Shown here: piece after piece, positions 16,534-24,288 of the stretch
How the letters are laid out: each line of letters opens with the position of its first letter
How positions within the stretch are numbered: the stretch's first letter is position 1
From: Halorubellus litoreus
GTDB taxonomy: Archaea; Halobacteriota; Halobacteria; Halobacteriales; Natrialbaceae
Length of the DNA stretch: 64,000 nucleotides
Direction: 5' to 3'
Assembly (NCBI RefSeq): GCF_037081675.1
Contig: NZ_JAZAQL010000001.1
Coordinates: 248,001 to 312,000 of the forward strand
Program-made: the position numbers and the translations under genes
The notes under the pieces: generated by a model
Told to the model about the DNA's origin: nothing
The model's input: the letters and a program-made list of their open reading frames with translations, nothing else
Databases searched by the model: none

Positions 16534-18672
16534 TTATTCGAGGTCGAAGCGGTCGTTCGTCATGACCTTGTGCCAGGCGTCGACGAAGTCCTGGACGAGC
16601 TTCTCCTCGCCGTCGTCGGCCGCGTAGACCTCTGCGACCGTGCGGAGCCGCGAGTTCGACCCGAAGACGAGGTCGAAGCGCGTCGCCTCGTACTCGAGGT
16701 CGCCGGTCTCGCGGTCGTAGCCCTCGAAGACCTCCTTCGCGTCCGAGGTCGGCTCCCACTCGAGGTCCATCCCGAGCAGGGTCTCGAAGAAGTCGTTCGT
16801 GAGCGCGCCCGGGTCGTCCGTGAACACGCCGCGGTCGGTGTCGTCGTAGGTCGCGCCGAGCGCGCGCAGGCCGCCGACGAGCACCGTCATCTCGGGCGCG
16901 GTGAGGTTCAGGAGCTCCGCCTTGTCCACGAGGACTTCCTCGTGGCGTCGGTCGAGGTCCTCGCCGAGGTAGTTCCGGAACCCGTCGGCCTTCGGTTCCA
17001 GCGCCTCGAAGGACTCGACGTCGGTCTGCTCCTGGGAGGCGTCGGTGCGACCCGGTTCGAACGGCACCTCGACGTCGTAGCCGGCGTCAGCGGCCGCCTG
17101 CTCGATGGCCGCGTTCCCGCCGAGCACGACGAGGTCGGCGAGCGACACGCGCACGCCGTCCGACCGCGATTCGTTGAACGCCGTCTGGATGCCTTCGAGG
17201 GTCTCGAGGGCGCGGTCGAGCGCCGCGGGCTCGTTGACGTCCCAGCTCCGCTGGGGTTCAAGTCGAACGCGAGCGCCGTTCGCGCCACCGCGCTTGTCGC
17301 TGTCGCGGTACGTGGACGCCGCCGCCCACGCCGTCTTCACGAGCTCGGTCCGCGTGAGGTCCGACTCGAGGAGGTCCGTCTTCAGTTCCGCGACCGCCTC
17401 GTCGTCGACGAGCTCGTAGTCGCGGTCCGGGAGCGGGTCCTGCCAGAGCATCTCCTCGTCCGGAACTTCCGGCCCGAGGAATCGCTCCGGCGGCCCCATG
17501 TCGCGGTGCGTGAGTTTGTACCACGCCTTCGCGAACGCCATCCCGAACGCCATCGGGTTGTCCTGGAACTCCTCGAGGATCTCGCGGTAGTCGGGGTCGC
17601 GCTTCAGCGCGATGTCCGTCGTCAGCATCATCGGCGACTCCGATTCGTCGCCGTGCGCGGGCTCCGCGGAGTCGCGGAGCTCCTCGTCCACCGGGAGCCA
17701 CTGCCAGGCGCCGCCCGGGCCCTTCTGGGCCGCCCACTCGTGGTCGAGGAGGTTGTCGATGTACCCGAGGTCCCAGTCGATCGGCGACTGCGTCCACGGC
17801 CCCTCGATACCGCTCGTGATGGTGTCCTTGCCCTTCCCGGATTCGTAGTCGCTCTCCCAGCCGAGACCCTGCTGCTCGATGGGTGCGGCCTCGGGCTCCG
17901 GCCCGACGTGCTCGTCGGGGTCGGCCGCGCCGTGGACCTTCCCGAACGTGTGCCCGCCAGCGATGAGCGCCGCCGTCTCCTCGTCGTTCATCGCCATCCG
18001 ACTGAACGACTCGCGGATGTTCTTCGCGGACAGTTCCGGGTCCGGGTTCCCGTCGGGGCCCTCGGGGTTCACGTAGATGAGGCCCATCACGGTCGCACCC
18101 AGGTCGCCCGTGATCTGGCCGGGTTCGGGGACGCGCTCGGACGCCTCCATCTCCGTCTCCGGCCCCCAGTCGACGGACTCGTCCGGCGCGAACGCGTCCT
18201 CGCGACCGCCAGCGAACCCGAACGTCTTCGCGCCCATCGACTCGATGGCGACGTTCCCCGCGAGGATCATGAGGTCCGCCCACGACAGACTCCGGCCGTA
18301 CTTCTTCTTCACGGGCCAGAGCAGGCGTCGGGCCTTGTCGAGGTTCGCGTTGTCCGGCCACGAGTTCAGCGGCGGCAGTCGCTGCATGCCCTCGGCCGCG
18401 CCACCGCGACCGTCGCTCGTCCGGTATGTCCCGGCGCTATGCCACGCCATCCGGATGAACAGCGGCCCGTAATGACCGTAGTCCGCCGGCCACCAGTCCT
18501 GCGAGGTCGTCATGACGTCCTCGATGTCGTCCTTGACGGCGTCGAGGTCGAGCGACTGGAAGGCCTCGGCGTAGTCGAAGTCCTCGCCCATCGGGTCGAC
18601 GTCGCGCGCGTTCTGGTCGAGGATGTCGACTTCCAACTGCTCGGGCCACCAATCGCGGTTTCTGAATCTCAT
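16534..18672 (-). CDS. katG: Catalase-peroxidase KatG
   Basis: This 712-residue bifunctional haem enzyme removes hydrogen peroxide by catalase and peroxidase activities. The distal triad R74, W77 and H78 lies in LFIRMAWHSAGTYR. The proximal histidine is in AALIAGGHTFGKVHG. The tyrosine in MGLIYVNPEGPDG and the methionine in SRMAMND complete the Trp-Tyr-Met crosslink needed for catalase activity. The second, non-haem half is present, so the protein is full length. A TTAATAC box about 29 bases before the ATG suggests leaderless transcription. A GGAAC/GTTCC palindrome about 87 bases upstream may be an operator. Confidence 0.97.
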   Translation of the reverse strand: MRFRNRDWWPEQLEVDILDQNARDVDPMGEDFDYAEAFQSLDLDAVKDDIEDVMTTSQDWWPADYGHYGPLFIRMAWHSAGTYRTSDGRGGAAEGMQRLPPLNSWPDNANLDKARRLLWPVKKKYGRSLSWADLMILAGNVAIESMGAKTFGFAGGREDAFAPDESVDWGPETEMEASERVPEPGQITGDLGATVMGLIYVNPEGPDGNPDPELSAKNIRESFSRMAMNDEETAALIAGGHTFGKVHGAADPDEHVGPEPEAAPIEQQGLGWESDYESGKGKDTITSGIEGPWTQSPIDWDLGYIDNLLDHEWAAQKGPGGAWQWLPVDEELRDSAEPAHGDESESPMMLTTDIALKRDPDYREILEEFQDNPMAFGMAFAKAWYKLTHRDMGPPERFLGPEVPDEEMLWQDPLPDRDYELVDDEAVAELKTDLLESDLTRTELVKTAWAAASTYRDSDKRGGANGARVRLEPQRSWDVNEPAALDRALETLEGIQTAFNESRSDGVRVSLADLVVLGGNAAIEQAAADAGYDVEVPFEPGRTDASQEQTDVESFEALEPKADGFRNYLGEDLDRRHEEVLVDKAELLNLTAPEMTVLVGGLRALGATYDDTDRGVFTDDPGALTNDFFETLLGMDLEWEPTSDAKEVFEGYDRETGDLEYEATRFDLVFGSNSRLRTVAEVYAADDGEEKLVQDFVDAWHKVMTNDRFDLE

Positions 18673-18758
18673 CGTCTCGACGTTACCGCTTTACCGTATT
18701 AACAGTGTTCAACGCGGGCAGGAATCTTCGCGGCAACCGAATCGAGCGCGCGGATTCG

Positions 18759-18772
18759 GGAACTTTTGTTCC
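18759..18772. promoter_or_regulatory. GGAAC-TTTT-GTTCC palindrome upstream of katG
   Basis: A perfect 5-bp inverted repeat with a TTTT centre lies between katG and the divergent reductase gene, roughly 55 bases upstream of the katG TATA-like box. A nearly identical element lies upstream of the TFB gene (29933-29945). It may be a regulator binding site; no protein is assigned. Confidence 0.45.
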
Positions 18773-18908
18773 GGAAGCAGGTGTGCGTGGTCGAACCGAC
18801 GACGTGGATGCGGCGGCGGTCCCGTCGCAACCGCGGGCGGATAAATCCGAGTTCGCGCGTTCGCGAGTTCACGTAGGCTTATCCGAGCGGAGTGCGCAGG
18901 GGCGTGAC

Positions 18909-19961
18909 ATGACGGAGAACGTCCTCATCTACGGGTCTTACGGGTATACTGGTGCGTTGATCGCGAAGCAGGCGGCGGCGTCGGCGGACCTCGACCCCGT
19001 GGTGGCGGGGCGGAACGGGGAGAAGGTCCGCGAGCAGGCCGCGGCGTTGGCGTTGGAGAGCGAGACCTTCAGCGTCGACGACGACGTGGCGAGCGTCGTC
19101 GAGGACTTCGACGTGGTATTGAACTGCGCAGGGCCGTTCTCGGCGACGGCGGACCCGATGGTGGACGCGTGCATCGAGACGGAGACGCACTATCTGGACA
19201 TCACGGGCGAGTGGCAGGTGTTCGACGCGCTCGCGAAGCGAAGCGACGAAGCCGAGGATGCGGGCATCATGCTTCTCCCCGGGACGGGGTTCGACGTGGT
19301 GCCGTCGGACTGTCTCGCCGCACACCTCGACGACCGTCTGCCGGACGCGGAGTCGCTCACGCTCGCACTCGGCGGGATGGGGGGGCTCTCGCGCGGGACG
19401 GCGATGACGATGGTGGAGAACTTCGGCGACGACGGCGTCGTCCGCGAGAACGGCGAGTTGAAGCGCGTCCCGCAGGCGTTCGACGACCGCGAGTTCGAGT
19501 TCTCGCACGGCACCCGGAGCGGGATGACCATCCCGTGGGGGGACGTGGTGACGGCGTACCACTCGACGGGCATCGGGAACGTCCGCGTGTACTCGGAGAC
19601 GCACCCGGACACCATCGAGCGCATCCGCCAGTTCCGGAAGCTCGCGCCCGTCATCCAGTCCGGGCCCGCGCAGTCGCTCCTGAAGTGGCTCGTCGACCGC
19701 CGCATCGACGGCCCGGACGACGAGGCGCTCCGAGAGGGCAGCGGCGAGATCTACGGGGAAGCCGAAAACGCAGACGGCGACACCGTCGTGTCGCGCCTCG
19801 AGACCCCGAACGGGTACGCGCTCACTCGCGACACCGCACTGCTGTGCACGCGGAAGGTCCTCGACGGCGACGCCCCCGTCGGCTACCAGACGCCCTCGTC
19901 CGCGTACGGGAAGGACCTCGTCCTCGAAGTGGACGGCGTCGAACGAATCGACGTGAACTGA
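18909..19961 (+). CDS. Saccharopine-dehydrogenase-like NAD(P)-binding protein
   Basis: The 350-residue protein has an N-terminal Rossmann fold (VLIYGSYGYTGALIAKQA) and continues with VVLNCAGPFSATADPMVDAC and HYLDITGEWQVF. These are typical of the saccharopine dehydrogenase/trans-acting enoyl reductase superfamily, which in haloarchaea is often linked to lipid or amino-acid reduction. The substrate cannot be inferred. GCTTAT begins 32 bases before the ATG, the same arrangement as other promoters here. A palindromic AGCAT element starts 7 bases after its stop. Confidence 0.85.
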   Translation: MTENVLIYGSYGYTGALIAKQAAASADLDPVVAGRNGEKVREQAAALALESETFSVDDDVASVVEDFDVVLNCAGPFSATADPMVDACIETETHYLDITGEWQVFDALAKRSDEAEDAGIMLLPGTGFDVVPSDCLAAHLDDRLPDAESLTLALGGMGGLSRGTAMTMVENFGDDGVVRENGELKRVPQAFDDREFEFSHGTRSGMTIPWGDVVTAYHSTGIGNVRVYSETHPDTIERIRQFRKLAPVIQSGPAQSLLKWLVDRRIDGPDDEALREGSGEIYGEAENADGDTVVSRLETPNGYALTRDTALLCTRKVLDGDAPVGYQTPSSAYGKDLVLEVDGVERIDVN

Positions 19962-19968
19962 CTCGTCC

Positions 19969-19998
19969 AGCATACGGCGGCCCCCAGGCCGCCGTTTC
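19969..19998 (+). repeat. AGCAT-palindrome repeat, single copy
   Basis: A 30-base unit in the sense orientation for the preceding gene: AGCAT, then a perfect 9-bp stem (ACGGCGGCC / GGCCGCCGT) around CCCA, then TTTC. It starts 7 bases after the stop codon and looks like a hairpin terminator with a short T tract. Confidence 0.8.
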
Positions 19999-20104
19999 CG
20001 GTATCAGTGGTTCGTCATACGATTTCATCATTCAGCATCGCTCGTGGAACGCAGGTCCAGTATAACGCTTACATGTCTCGCATTTGGATAATCAAAGGAA
20101 ACAG

Positions 20105-20425
20105 ATGACAGACTCAGCGAACGATTCAGACCCCAAAGCCATCAACGTCGGCCTCCTCTACGTGACTGGCTTCTTCCTCATCTGTACACTTTCCTTGTTC
20201 ATCTATCACGTCACCACCACGTCCGTGTCAGCGCTCTCCAGTATCTCCCTTCTCTCTAGCTCGAACTGTTCACCCAGCACCGTCTACGCTGGACTCTCCT
20301 GTTGGTCGCGCTCAGCGCTCGTGATCGCTGCCGTGACGATCGGACTCCCACTCTTCGCTCTCTGGCATCGCCTCTTCTACGGCCCCATCTATACACTCCT
20401 CCAGACCTACGGCATCTTCCCCTGA
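20105..20425 (+). CDS. Small orphan membrane protein, AT-richer than its surroundings
   Basis: This 106-residue protein has two hydrophobic segments (about residues 18-38 and 71-90) and a serine-rich linker with two cysteines. I recognise no family. The DNA from about 20040 to 20460 is visibly lower in G+C than the rest of the window and uses codons such as TAT, TGT and ACA that neighbours avoid. This suggests recent acquisition. The ATG at 20105 is preferred; an in-frame TTG at 20084 is also possible. TATAAC at 20061-20066 is a clear promoter box. AGCAT-palindrome repeats lie on both sides. Confidence 0.6.
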   Translation: MTDSANDSDPKAINVGLLYVTGFFLICTLSLFIYHVTTTSVSALSSISLLSSSNCSPSTVYAGLSCWSRSALVIAAVTIGLPLFALWHRLFYGPIYTLLQTYGIFP

Positions 20426-20507
20426 CAGACTCGAATTAACTGGGTCAGTTTCAGGCAGGATTCCGGATACCGAAATCGTGCGACTATCCACTGTTCCTGA
20501 CTCAGCG

Positions 20508-20583
20508 AGCAGACGGCGGCCCCCAGGCCGCCGTTTCCGTTCCTGACTCAGCGAGTATACGGCGACCGCCGGGTCGGCGTTTC
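20508..20583 (+). repeat. Two copies of the AGCAT-palindrome repeat family
   Basis: Units at 20508-20537 and 20554-20583 are each preceded by the same 15 bases, TCCTGACTCAGCGAG, so the whole 46-base segment was duplicated. The first stem is perfect (ACGGCGGCC / GGCCGCCGT, loop CCCA). The second has one mismatch and a GCCG loop. They follow the small membrane-protein gene and precede the phosphoesterase gene. Confidence 0.8.
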
Positions 20584-20654
20584 TTCGCGGTGTCGGGAGC
20601 CTGCGTGAACCAGTTGGCGTGTGGTGTATTGTCGTGGGTTCGGTGTGGTGAAGT

Positions 20655-20677
20655 GGGTGGGTGGTGTGGGGTGTGGG
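20655..20677 (+). promoter_or_regulatory. G-quadruplex-like run ending at a start codon
   Basis: Four G runs (20655-20657, 20659-20661, 20668-20671 and 20675-20677) with loops of 1, 6 and 3 bases lie on the coding strand and end one base before the ATG at 20679. The preceding 50 bases are also strongly G/T-biased. If transcribed, this would form the 5' leader of the phosphoesterase mRNA. Confidence 0.5.
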
Positions 20678-20678
20678 T

Positions 20679-22121
20679 ATGGCGTTGCATCTCTTGCAGT
20701 ACTCTGACGTTGAGAACGCGTTCGACGACCCGGTGCGGGTGGGGCGGTTGGCTGGTGGGTTGGTGTCGCGTCGGGCGGCGTTGTCGGACGACGGCGAGCC
20801 GGTGCTGGTGGTCGGGACGGGAGATTCGTTCGGGCCGGGGTTGTTGGCGTTGTCGACGAAGGGGGAGCACGCGCTGTCGTTCTTCGAGGCGGTGGCGCCG
20901 GTGGCGGAGACGCTCGGGAATCACGACTTCGACCACGGGCCGGCGCGCGCTCGCGAGCTGGTGGCGGCGGCGCCCCAGGAGTACGTGGTCGCGAACGCGT
21001 TCGACGGGGAGGGGTCGGACGCGCAGCGGTTCGCGGCCGCGGAGACGGTGCCGTGGACGACCGTGGAGGCGGGCGAGTGGACGGTCGGTGTCGTCGGTGT
21101 TGCGAGTCCGATGACGGGGACGATGGCGCCCGCAGCGTCTGGACTCGACTTCCGCGAGCCGCTGGCGGCGGCTCGTGCGGGGTTGGCGGCGGTCCGCGAG
21201 CGTGGCGTGGACGCGACGGTGGTGCTCGCGCACGTCGGCGAGCCGCTCGGCGCGGAGCTGGCGGCGGAACTGGACGTCGACGCCGTGCTCGACGGGCACA
21301 CGCACGAGCCGTGCGTGGACGTCGTGGACGGAACCGCGTACGCGCGACCCGGGAACGCCGCTGGGCACTTCGTGCACGCGACCGTCCCGATAGGCGAGGC
21401 GGCTGCTGGGCAAGGAAGCGACGTGCCGGAGCCGGAGTTGGTCGCGACCGCGGACCAGCCGGTGCACGAGTCGCTCCGGGAGACGGTCGCGGACGCGTAC
21501 GCCGACGCGGGCCTGGACGAGGTGGTCGCGACCGTCGACGACCCCATCGATTGCTCGAAACCGGCGACCGACCGGGCGGAGAGCCGCGTCGGGAACCTCG
21601 TCACGGACGCGTACCGGTGGGCGGCGGACGCGGACGTCGCCGTGATGACGCCCGGCGGCATCCGGACGCGGGACGCGCTCGCGGGCGAGGTCACGGTCGG
21701 CGACCTCGTCGGGCTCGTGCCGTTCGAGGGCGACCTCGTGACGTGCGAGGTCGACGGCGCGACGCTACGGGCGGTGCTCGAGCGGACGACGCTCCACGAC
21801 GCGTTCGAGGAGCATCGGAAGTTCGGGCACGTCTCTGGTGCGCGCGTCGTCTGGGACGACGTCGAGCGCGAGTTCCGCGCGATACGCGTCGACGGCGAGC
21901 CCCTGGAGGACGCGGCGTCGTATCGCGTCGCGGCGACCGAGTACTTCGTCGTCACCGACCACCTCTACCCGGAGCTCGCCCGCGAGCAGGTCGTCGCCGA
22001 GCACGGCGTCCAGTACGACGCCATCGTCGCGTACGCTCGCGAGGTCGGCGTCGACCCGTCGCTCGACGGACGGGTCGAACGGCCGACGATGGGCGACGCG
22101 GCGCACGTCCCCGTGGAGTAG
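20679..22121 (+). CDS. 5'-nucleotidase/UshA-like metallophosphoesterase
   Basis: The 480-residue protein has an N-terminal calcineurin-like phosphoesterase domain and a C-terminal 5'-nucleotidase domain. GNHDFDHG and DAVLDGHTHEPC supply metal ligands. The usual first ligand motif DxH appears as SDVENAF, so one histidine may be replaced. The C-terminal domain shows NLVTDAYRW, MTPGGIRTRDALAGEVT and VPFEGDLV. Unlike bacterial UshA it has no signal peptide and is probably cytoplasmic. It may hydrolyse nucleotides, cyclic nucleotides or UDP-sugars. The start follows a G-quadruplex-like stretch. Confidence 0.88.
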   Translation: MALHLLQYSDVENAFDDPVRVGRLAGGLVSRRAALSDDGEPVLVVGTGDSFGPGLLALSTKGEHALSFFEAVAPVAETLGNHDFDHGPARARELVAAAPQEYVVANAFDGEGSDAQRFAAAETVPWTTVEAGEWTVGVVGVASPMTGTMAPAASGLDFREPLAAARAGLAAVRERGVDATVVLAHVGEPLGAELAAELDVDAVLDGHTHEPCVDVVDGTAYARPGNAAGHFVHATVPIGEAAAGQGSDVPEPELVATADQPVHESLRETVADAYADAGLDEVVATVDDPIDCSKPATDRAESRVGNLVTDAYRWAADADVAVMTPGGIRTRDALAGEVTVGDLVGLVPFEGDLVTCEVDGATLRAVLERTTLHDAFEEHRKFGHVSGARVVWDDVEREFRAIRVDGEPLEDAASYRVAATEYFVVTDHLYPELAREQVVAEHGVQYDAIVAYAREVGVDPSLDGRVERPTMGDAAHVPVE

Positions 22122-22127
22122 CGAGCG

Positions 22128-22138
22128 GCTTAGGGTCG
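22128..22138 (+). promoter_or_regulatory. Promoter box of the first clustered membrane gene
   Basis: GCTTAGGGTCG begins 31 bases before the ATG at 22159. Two downstream genes of the cluster have related boxes at exactly the same distance (22744 and 23703). The position fits a TATA element for a leaderless transcript. Confidence 0.6.
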
Positions 22139-22158
22139 TCCCGGCCCGAACGTGCGGT

Positions 22159-22716
22159 ATGTGGGAACGAACGGCGTGGCGGCGGTGGCGCCGATGGCGG
22201 GGATTGCCGCGGTGGCGGCCCGCGCTCGCGGTCGCGCTCGTCGTCGCGGGCGCGTGGCTGGCGGTGGCGTTCGTTCCGCACGCGGTCGGTGGGTTCGGCG
22301 ACGACCCGGTGGTGACGGACCCGGGGCCGCCGCCGTCCGTGGAGGCATTCCAGGAGGAGCCACGCAAGCGGTACCGGAACCGGGTCGCGAACCGCGTGGT
22401 GGCGTTCGCGCCGGTGGTGATTCCCGCCGTCGGGGCGTTCGCGGCGTTCGCGGCTGTCGGTCGGCGAGAGCGGTCGTCGTGGGTGGTGGCTCCCAGTGTG
22501 GCGGTCGGTGCGTTCGTCGGTTGCGTCGTCGGGTACGGTGCGTTCGTCGCCGTCGTCGCGCAGGCGTACGCCGCGATTCCGGGCGGGTATCTCGTGGCGT
22601 CGTATCCGCCGACGGTATCGGTCGCTGGCGTCCTCGCGAACGCGCTCGGCGTCGGGGTGGCGACGGCTGTCGGGGCGTTCATCGCGGGGGTCGCCGCGAC
22701 GTCCGACCGCTGGTAG
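22159..22716 (+). CDS. Membrane protein, clustered paralogue 1
   Basis: This 185-residue integral membrane protein of unknown function has a cytoplasmic basic start, then four hydrophobic segments near residues 20-40, 80-100, 112-135 and 150-175. It shares a layout with the next three genes: helix 1 ends in VPHAVGGFG, a short extracytoplasmic loop holds RYRNRVANRVV, and the last helices carry a GYGAF/ALGVG pattern. It lacks the long acidic tail seen in paralogues 2 and 4. It probably sits in the membrane as part of the same system as its neighbours, but nothing identifies a substrate. Confidence 0.75.
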   Translation: MWERTAWRRWRRWRGLPRWRPALAVALVVAGAWLAVAFVPHAVGGFGDDPVVTDPGPPPSVEAFQEEPRKRYRNRVANRVVAFAPVVIPAVGAFAAFAAVGRRERSSWVVAPSVAVGAFVGCVVGYGAFVAVVAQAYAAIPGGYLVASYPPTVSVAGVLANALGVGVATAVGAFIAGVAATSDRW

Positions 22717-22743
22717 TGCGACGCGAGCGACGGCACGGAGAAA

Positions 22744-22754
22744 GCTTTTGCCGG
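22744..22754 (+). promoter_or_regulatory. Promoter box of clustered membrane gene 2
   Basis: GCTTTTGCCGG begins 31 bases before the ATG at 22775 and differs by one base from the box at 23703. It is a likely TATA element. Confidence 0.65.
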
Positions 22755-22774
22755 GGGCACCGTAGCACTCGGAC

Positions 22775-23656
22775 ATGAGCGGACGCGACGACGAGGACCT
22801 GTTCGACGTCGACGACCTCCGAGCCGCCAGCGGCCGTGCCGCGCGCGGCCTCCGCGCCCAGCCCGTGGTCGTCGGTGTGGCGCTCGCGGTCGTGGCGGTC
22901 GCCGTGGCGCTCGCGCTCGTCCCGCACGCGCTCGGAACGGTCGGTGCGGACGCCGTCGACACCGGCAGTGGGCCGACGCCGGACCCCGAGTCGGCGGACG
23001 GAGCCCAACAGCGATACCAGAACTACCTGACGAACCTCACGTTCCTGTTCGCGCCGACGCTCCTGCCGGTGGTCGCCGTGGGCGTCGCGTTCGCGGGCGC
23101 GGTCCGCGCTCGCGGCACCCGACTGACCCGGGTCGGGTCGGTCGTCGTCGGGTCGGCGGTCGGTATCCTGGTGGGGTACGTCGCGTTCGTCGGCGTCGGG
23201 CACCTCGCGTACAGCGAGGCGGCGGAGGGCTACATCGTCGAGCAGTTCCCCGTGACGCTCCGGTTCGGTGCCATCGCGACGAACGCCCTCGCGCTCGCCG
23301 CGGTCACCGCGGTGGGGAGCGCGCTCGCGGGCGTCGCCGGGACGCTCGTCGAACCGGACCCCAGCGGCGGGGTCGCCGGGGACGACGGAATCGACGTCGC
23401 CGAGGACGCCGACGTCGCATCCGGTGGCGAGGACGACGGCGACGACGACGACGCGACCGGGGCCAGTCGCGACGACGACGGGAGCCGGGGGCGCGAGCGT
23501 CCCGAGCGCGTCCACGCCGACGACGCGACCGCGGACGGGAGCGGGCCGGCGAGCGACTACCGCGACACCGGATCGCAGCGCACCAGCGGGTCGCACACGC
23601 CGACGTACGACCCCGACGGACGGAACTGGGACGGGACCGGCGACGACGGCGACTGA
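22775..23656 (+). CDS. Membrane protein with acidic tail, clustered paralogue 2
   Basis: The 293-residue protein has an N-terminal cytoplasmic segment, four predicted membrane helices within residues 30-195, and a hydrophilic tail of about 100 residues rich in D, G and S. Helix 1 ends in LVPHALGTVGADAV, matching paralogue 4 (LPHTLGAVGTDAV). The loop QQRYQNYLTNLTFLFAP and the segment VGYVAFVGVGHLAYSEAAEGYIV are also shared. The extreme C-terminus (TYDPDGRNWDGTGDD) resembles that of paralogue 4 (AYDPSERDWEGTEDE), suggesting a short binding motif at the end of the tail. Function unknown. Confidence 0.8.
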   Translation: MSGRDDEDLFDVDDLRAASGRAARGLRAQPVVVGVALAVVAVAVALALVPHALGTVGADAVDTGSGPTPDPESADGAQQRYQNYLTNLTFLFAPTLLPVVAVGVAFAGAVRARGTRLTRVGSVVVGSAVGILVGYVAFVGVGHLAYSEAAEGYIVEQFPVTLRFGAIATNALALAAVTAVGSALAGVAGTLVEPDPSGGVAGDDGIDVAEDADVASGGEDDGDDDDATGASRDDDGSRGRERPERVHADDATADGSGPASDYRDTGSQRTSGSHTPTYDPDGRNWDGTGDDGD

Positions 23657-23702
23657 CCGACGGAGACCGGCGTGCGACGACGGCTATCGAGGGACGCGGA
23701 AC

Positions 23703-23713
23703 GCTTTTACCGG
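23703..23713 (+). promoter_or_regulatory. Promoter box of clustered membrane gene 3
   Basis: GCTTTTACCGG begins 31 bases before the ATG at 23734, as in the paralogous gene at 22775. It probably drives the overlapping gene pair 23734-25061. Confidence 0.65.
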
Positions 23714-23733
23714 TAGCTGTCGCGTTCACTGAC

Positions 23734-24288
23734 ATGTCCACAGGGCCGGACGACGAGACGCTGGTCGGCCGCCACGACCTCGTCGGCGACCCACCCGCGG
23801 TCGCCACCGCGACGGTTGCCGCCGGCGTCGCAGTCTTCCTCGTACCATTCACGTACGCCGTCGCGTACGCGCCGCCGGTCGAGAGCCCCGGAATCCTCGG
23901 TTCGACCGTGCCGAACAGCGACCCCTGGGCGCGCACCCGCTTCTTCATGCACGCGTTCGCCCACGACGGCGTCGAACTGGCAGCACTCTTCCTGCCGGCG
24001 TTCGCGCTGGTCGCCGCCGCCCGCGTCCGCGGCAGCGACGGTCGCCGCGAGGCCTTCGCGCTCGCGCTCGCCGCAGGCGGCGCCGTCGCGGTCGGGTACG
24101 CGCTCGTCAGCACGGCCGGCATCTCGGCGCTCCCGTCCCTGGACTCCGACGTCATCGCGCTCGGCGGACTTCAGAGCAACCTGCCCGCCGTGGCGACGAA
24201 CGCGCTCGTGCTCGCGGTCGTCGCCGCCGCCGGCACCGGTCTCGCCCTGGTCGCCGTCGACGCGACGACCGGAGGTGCGTCCCGATGA
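23734..24288 (+). CDS. Membrane protein, clustered paralogue 3
   Basis: This 184-residue protein has four hydrophobic segments and the same general layout as its neighbours but is the most diverged of the set. The first extracytoplasmic loop is longer (PPVESPGILGSTVPNSDPW) and the second helix follows HAFAHDGVELAALFLPAFAL. It has no acidic C-terminal tail. Its stop overlaps the ATG of the next gene (ATGA at 24285), so the two are translationally coupled and may make a heteromeric membrane complex. Function unknown. Confidence 0.78.
   Translation: MSTGPDDETLVGRHDLVGDPPAVATATVAAGVAVFLVPFTYAVAYAPPVESPGILGSTVPNSDPWARTRFFMHAFAHDGVELAALFLPAFALVAAARVRGSDGRREAFALALAAGGAVAVGYALVSTAGISALPSLDSDVIALGGLQSNLPAVATNALVLAVVAAAGTGLALVAVDATTGGASR

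Noticed and set aside
20084..20104. TTG start seven codons upstream for the AT-richer orphan gene
   Set aside because: It lies only about 18 bases after the TATAAC box, too close for a normal transcription start; the ATG at 20105 fits better.
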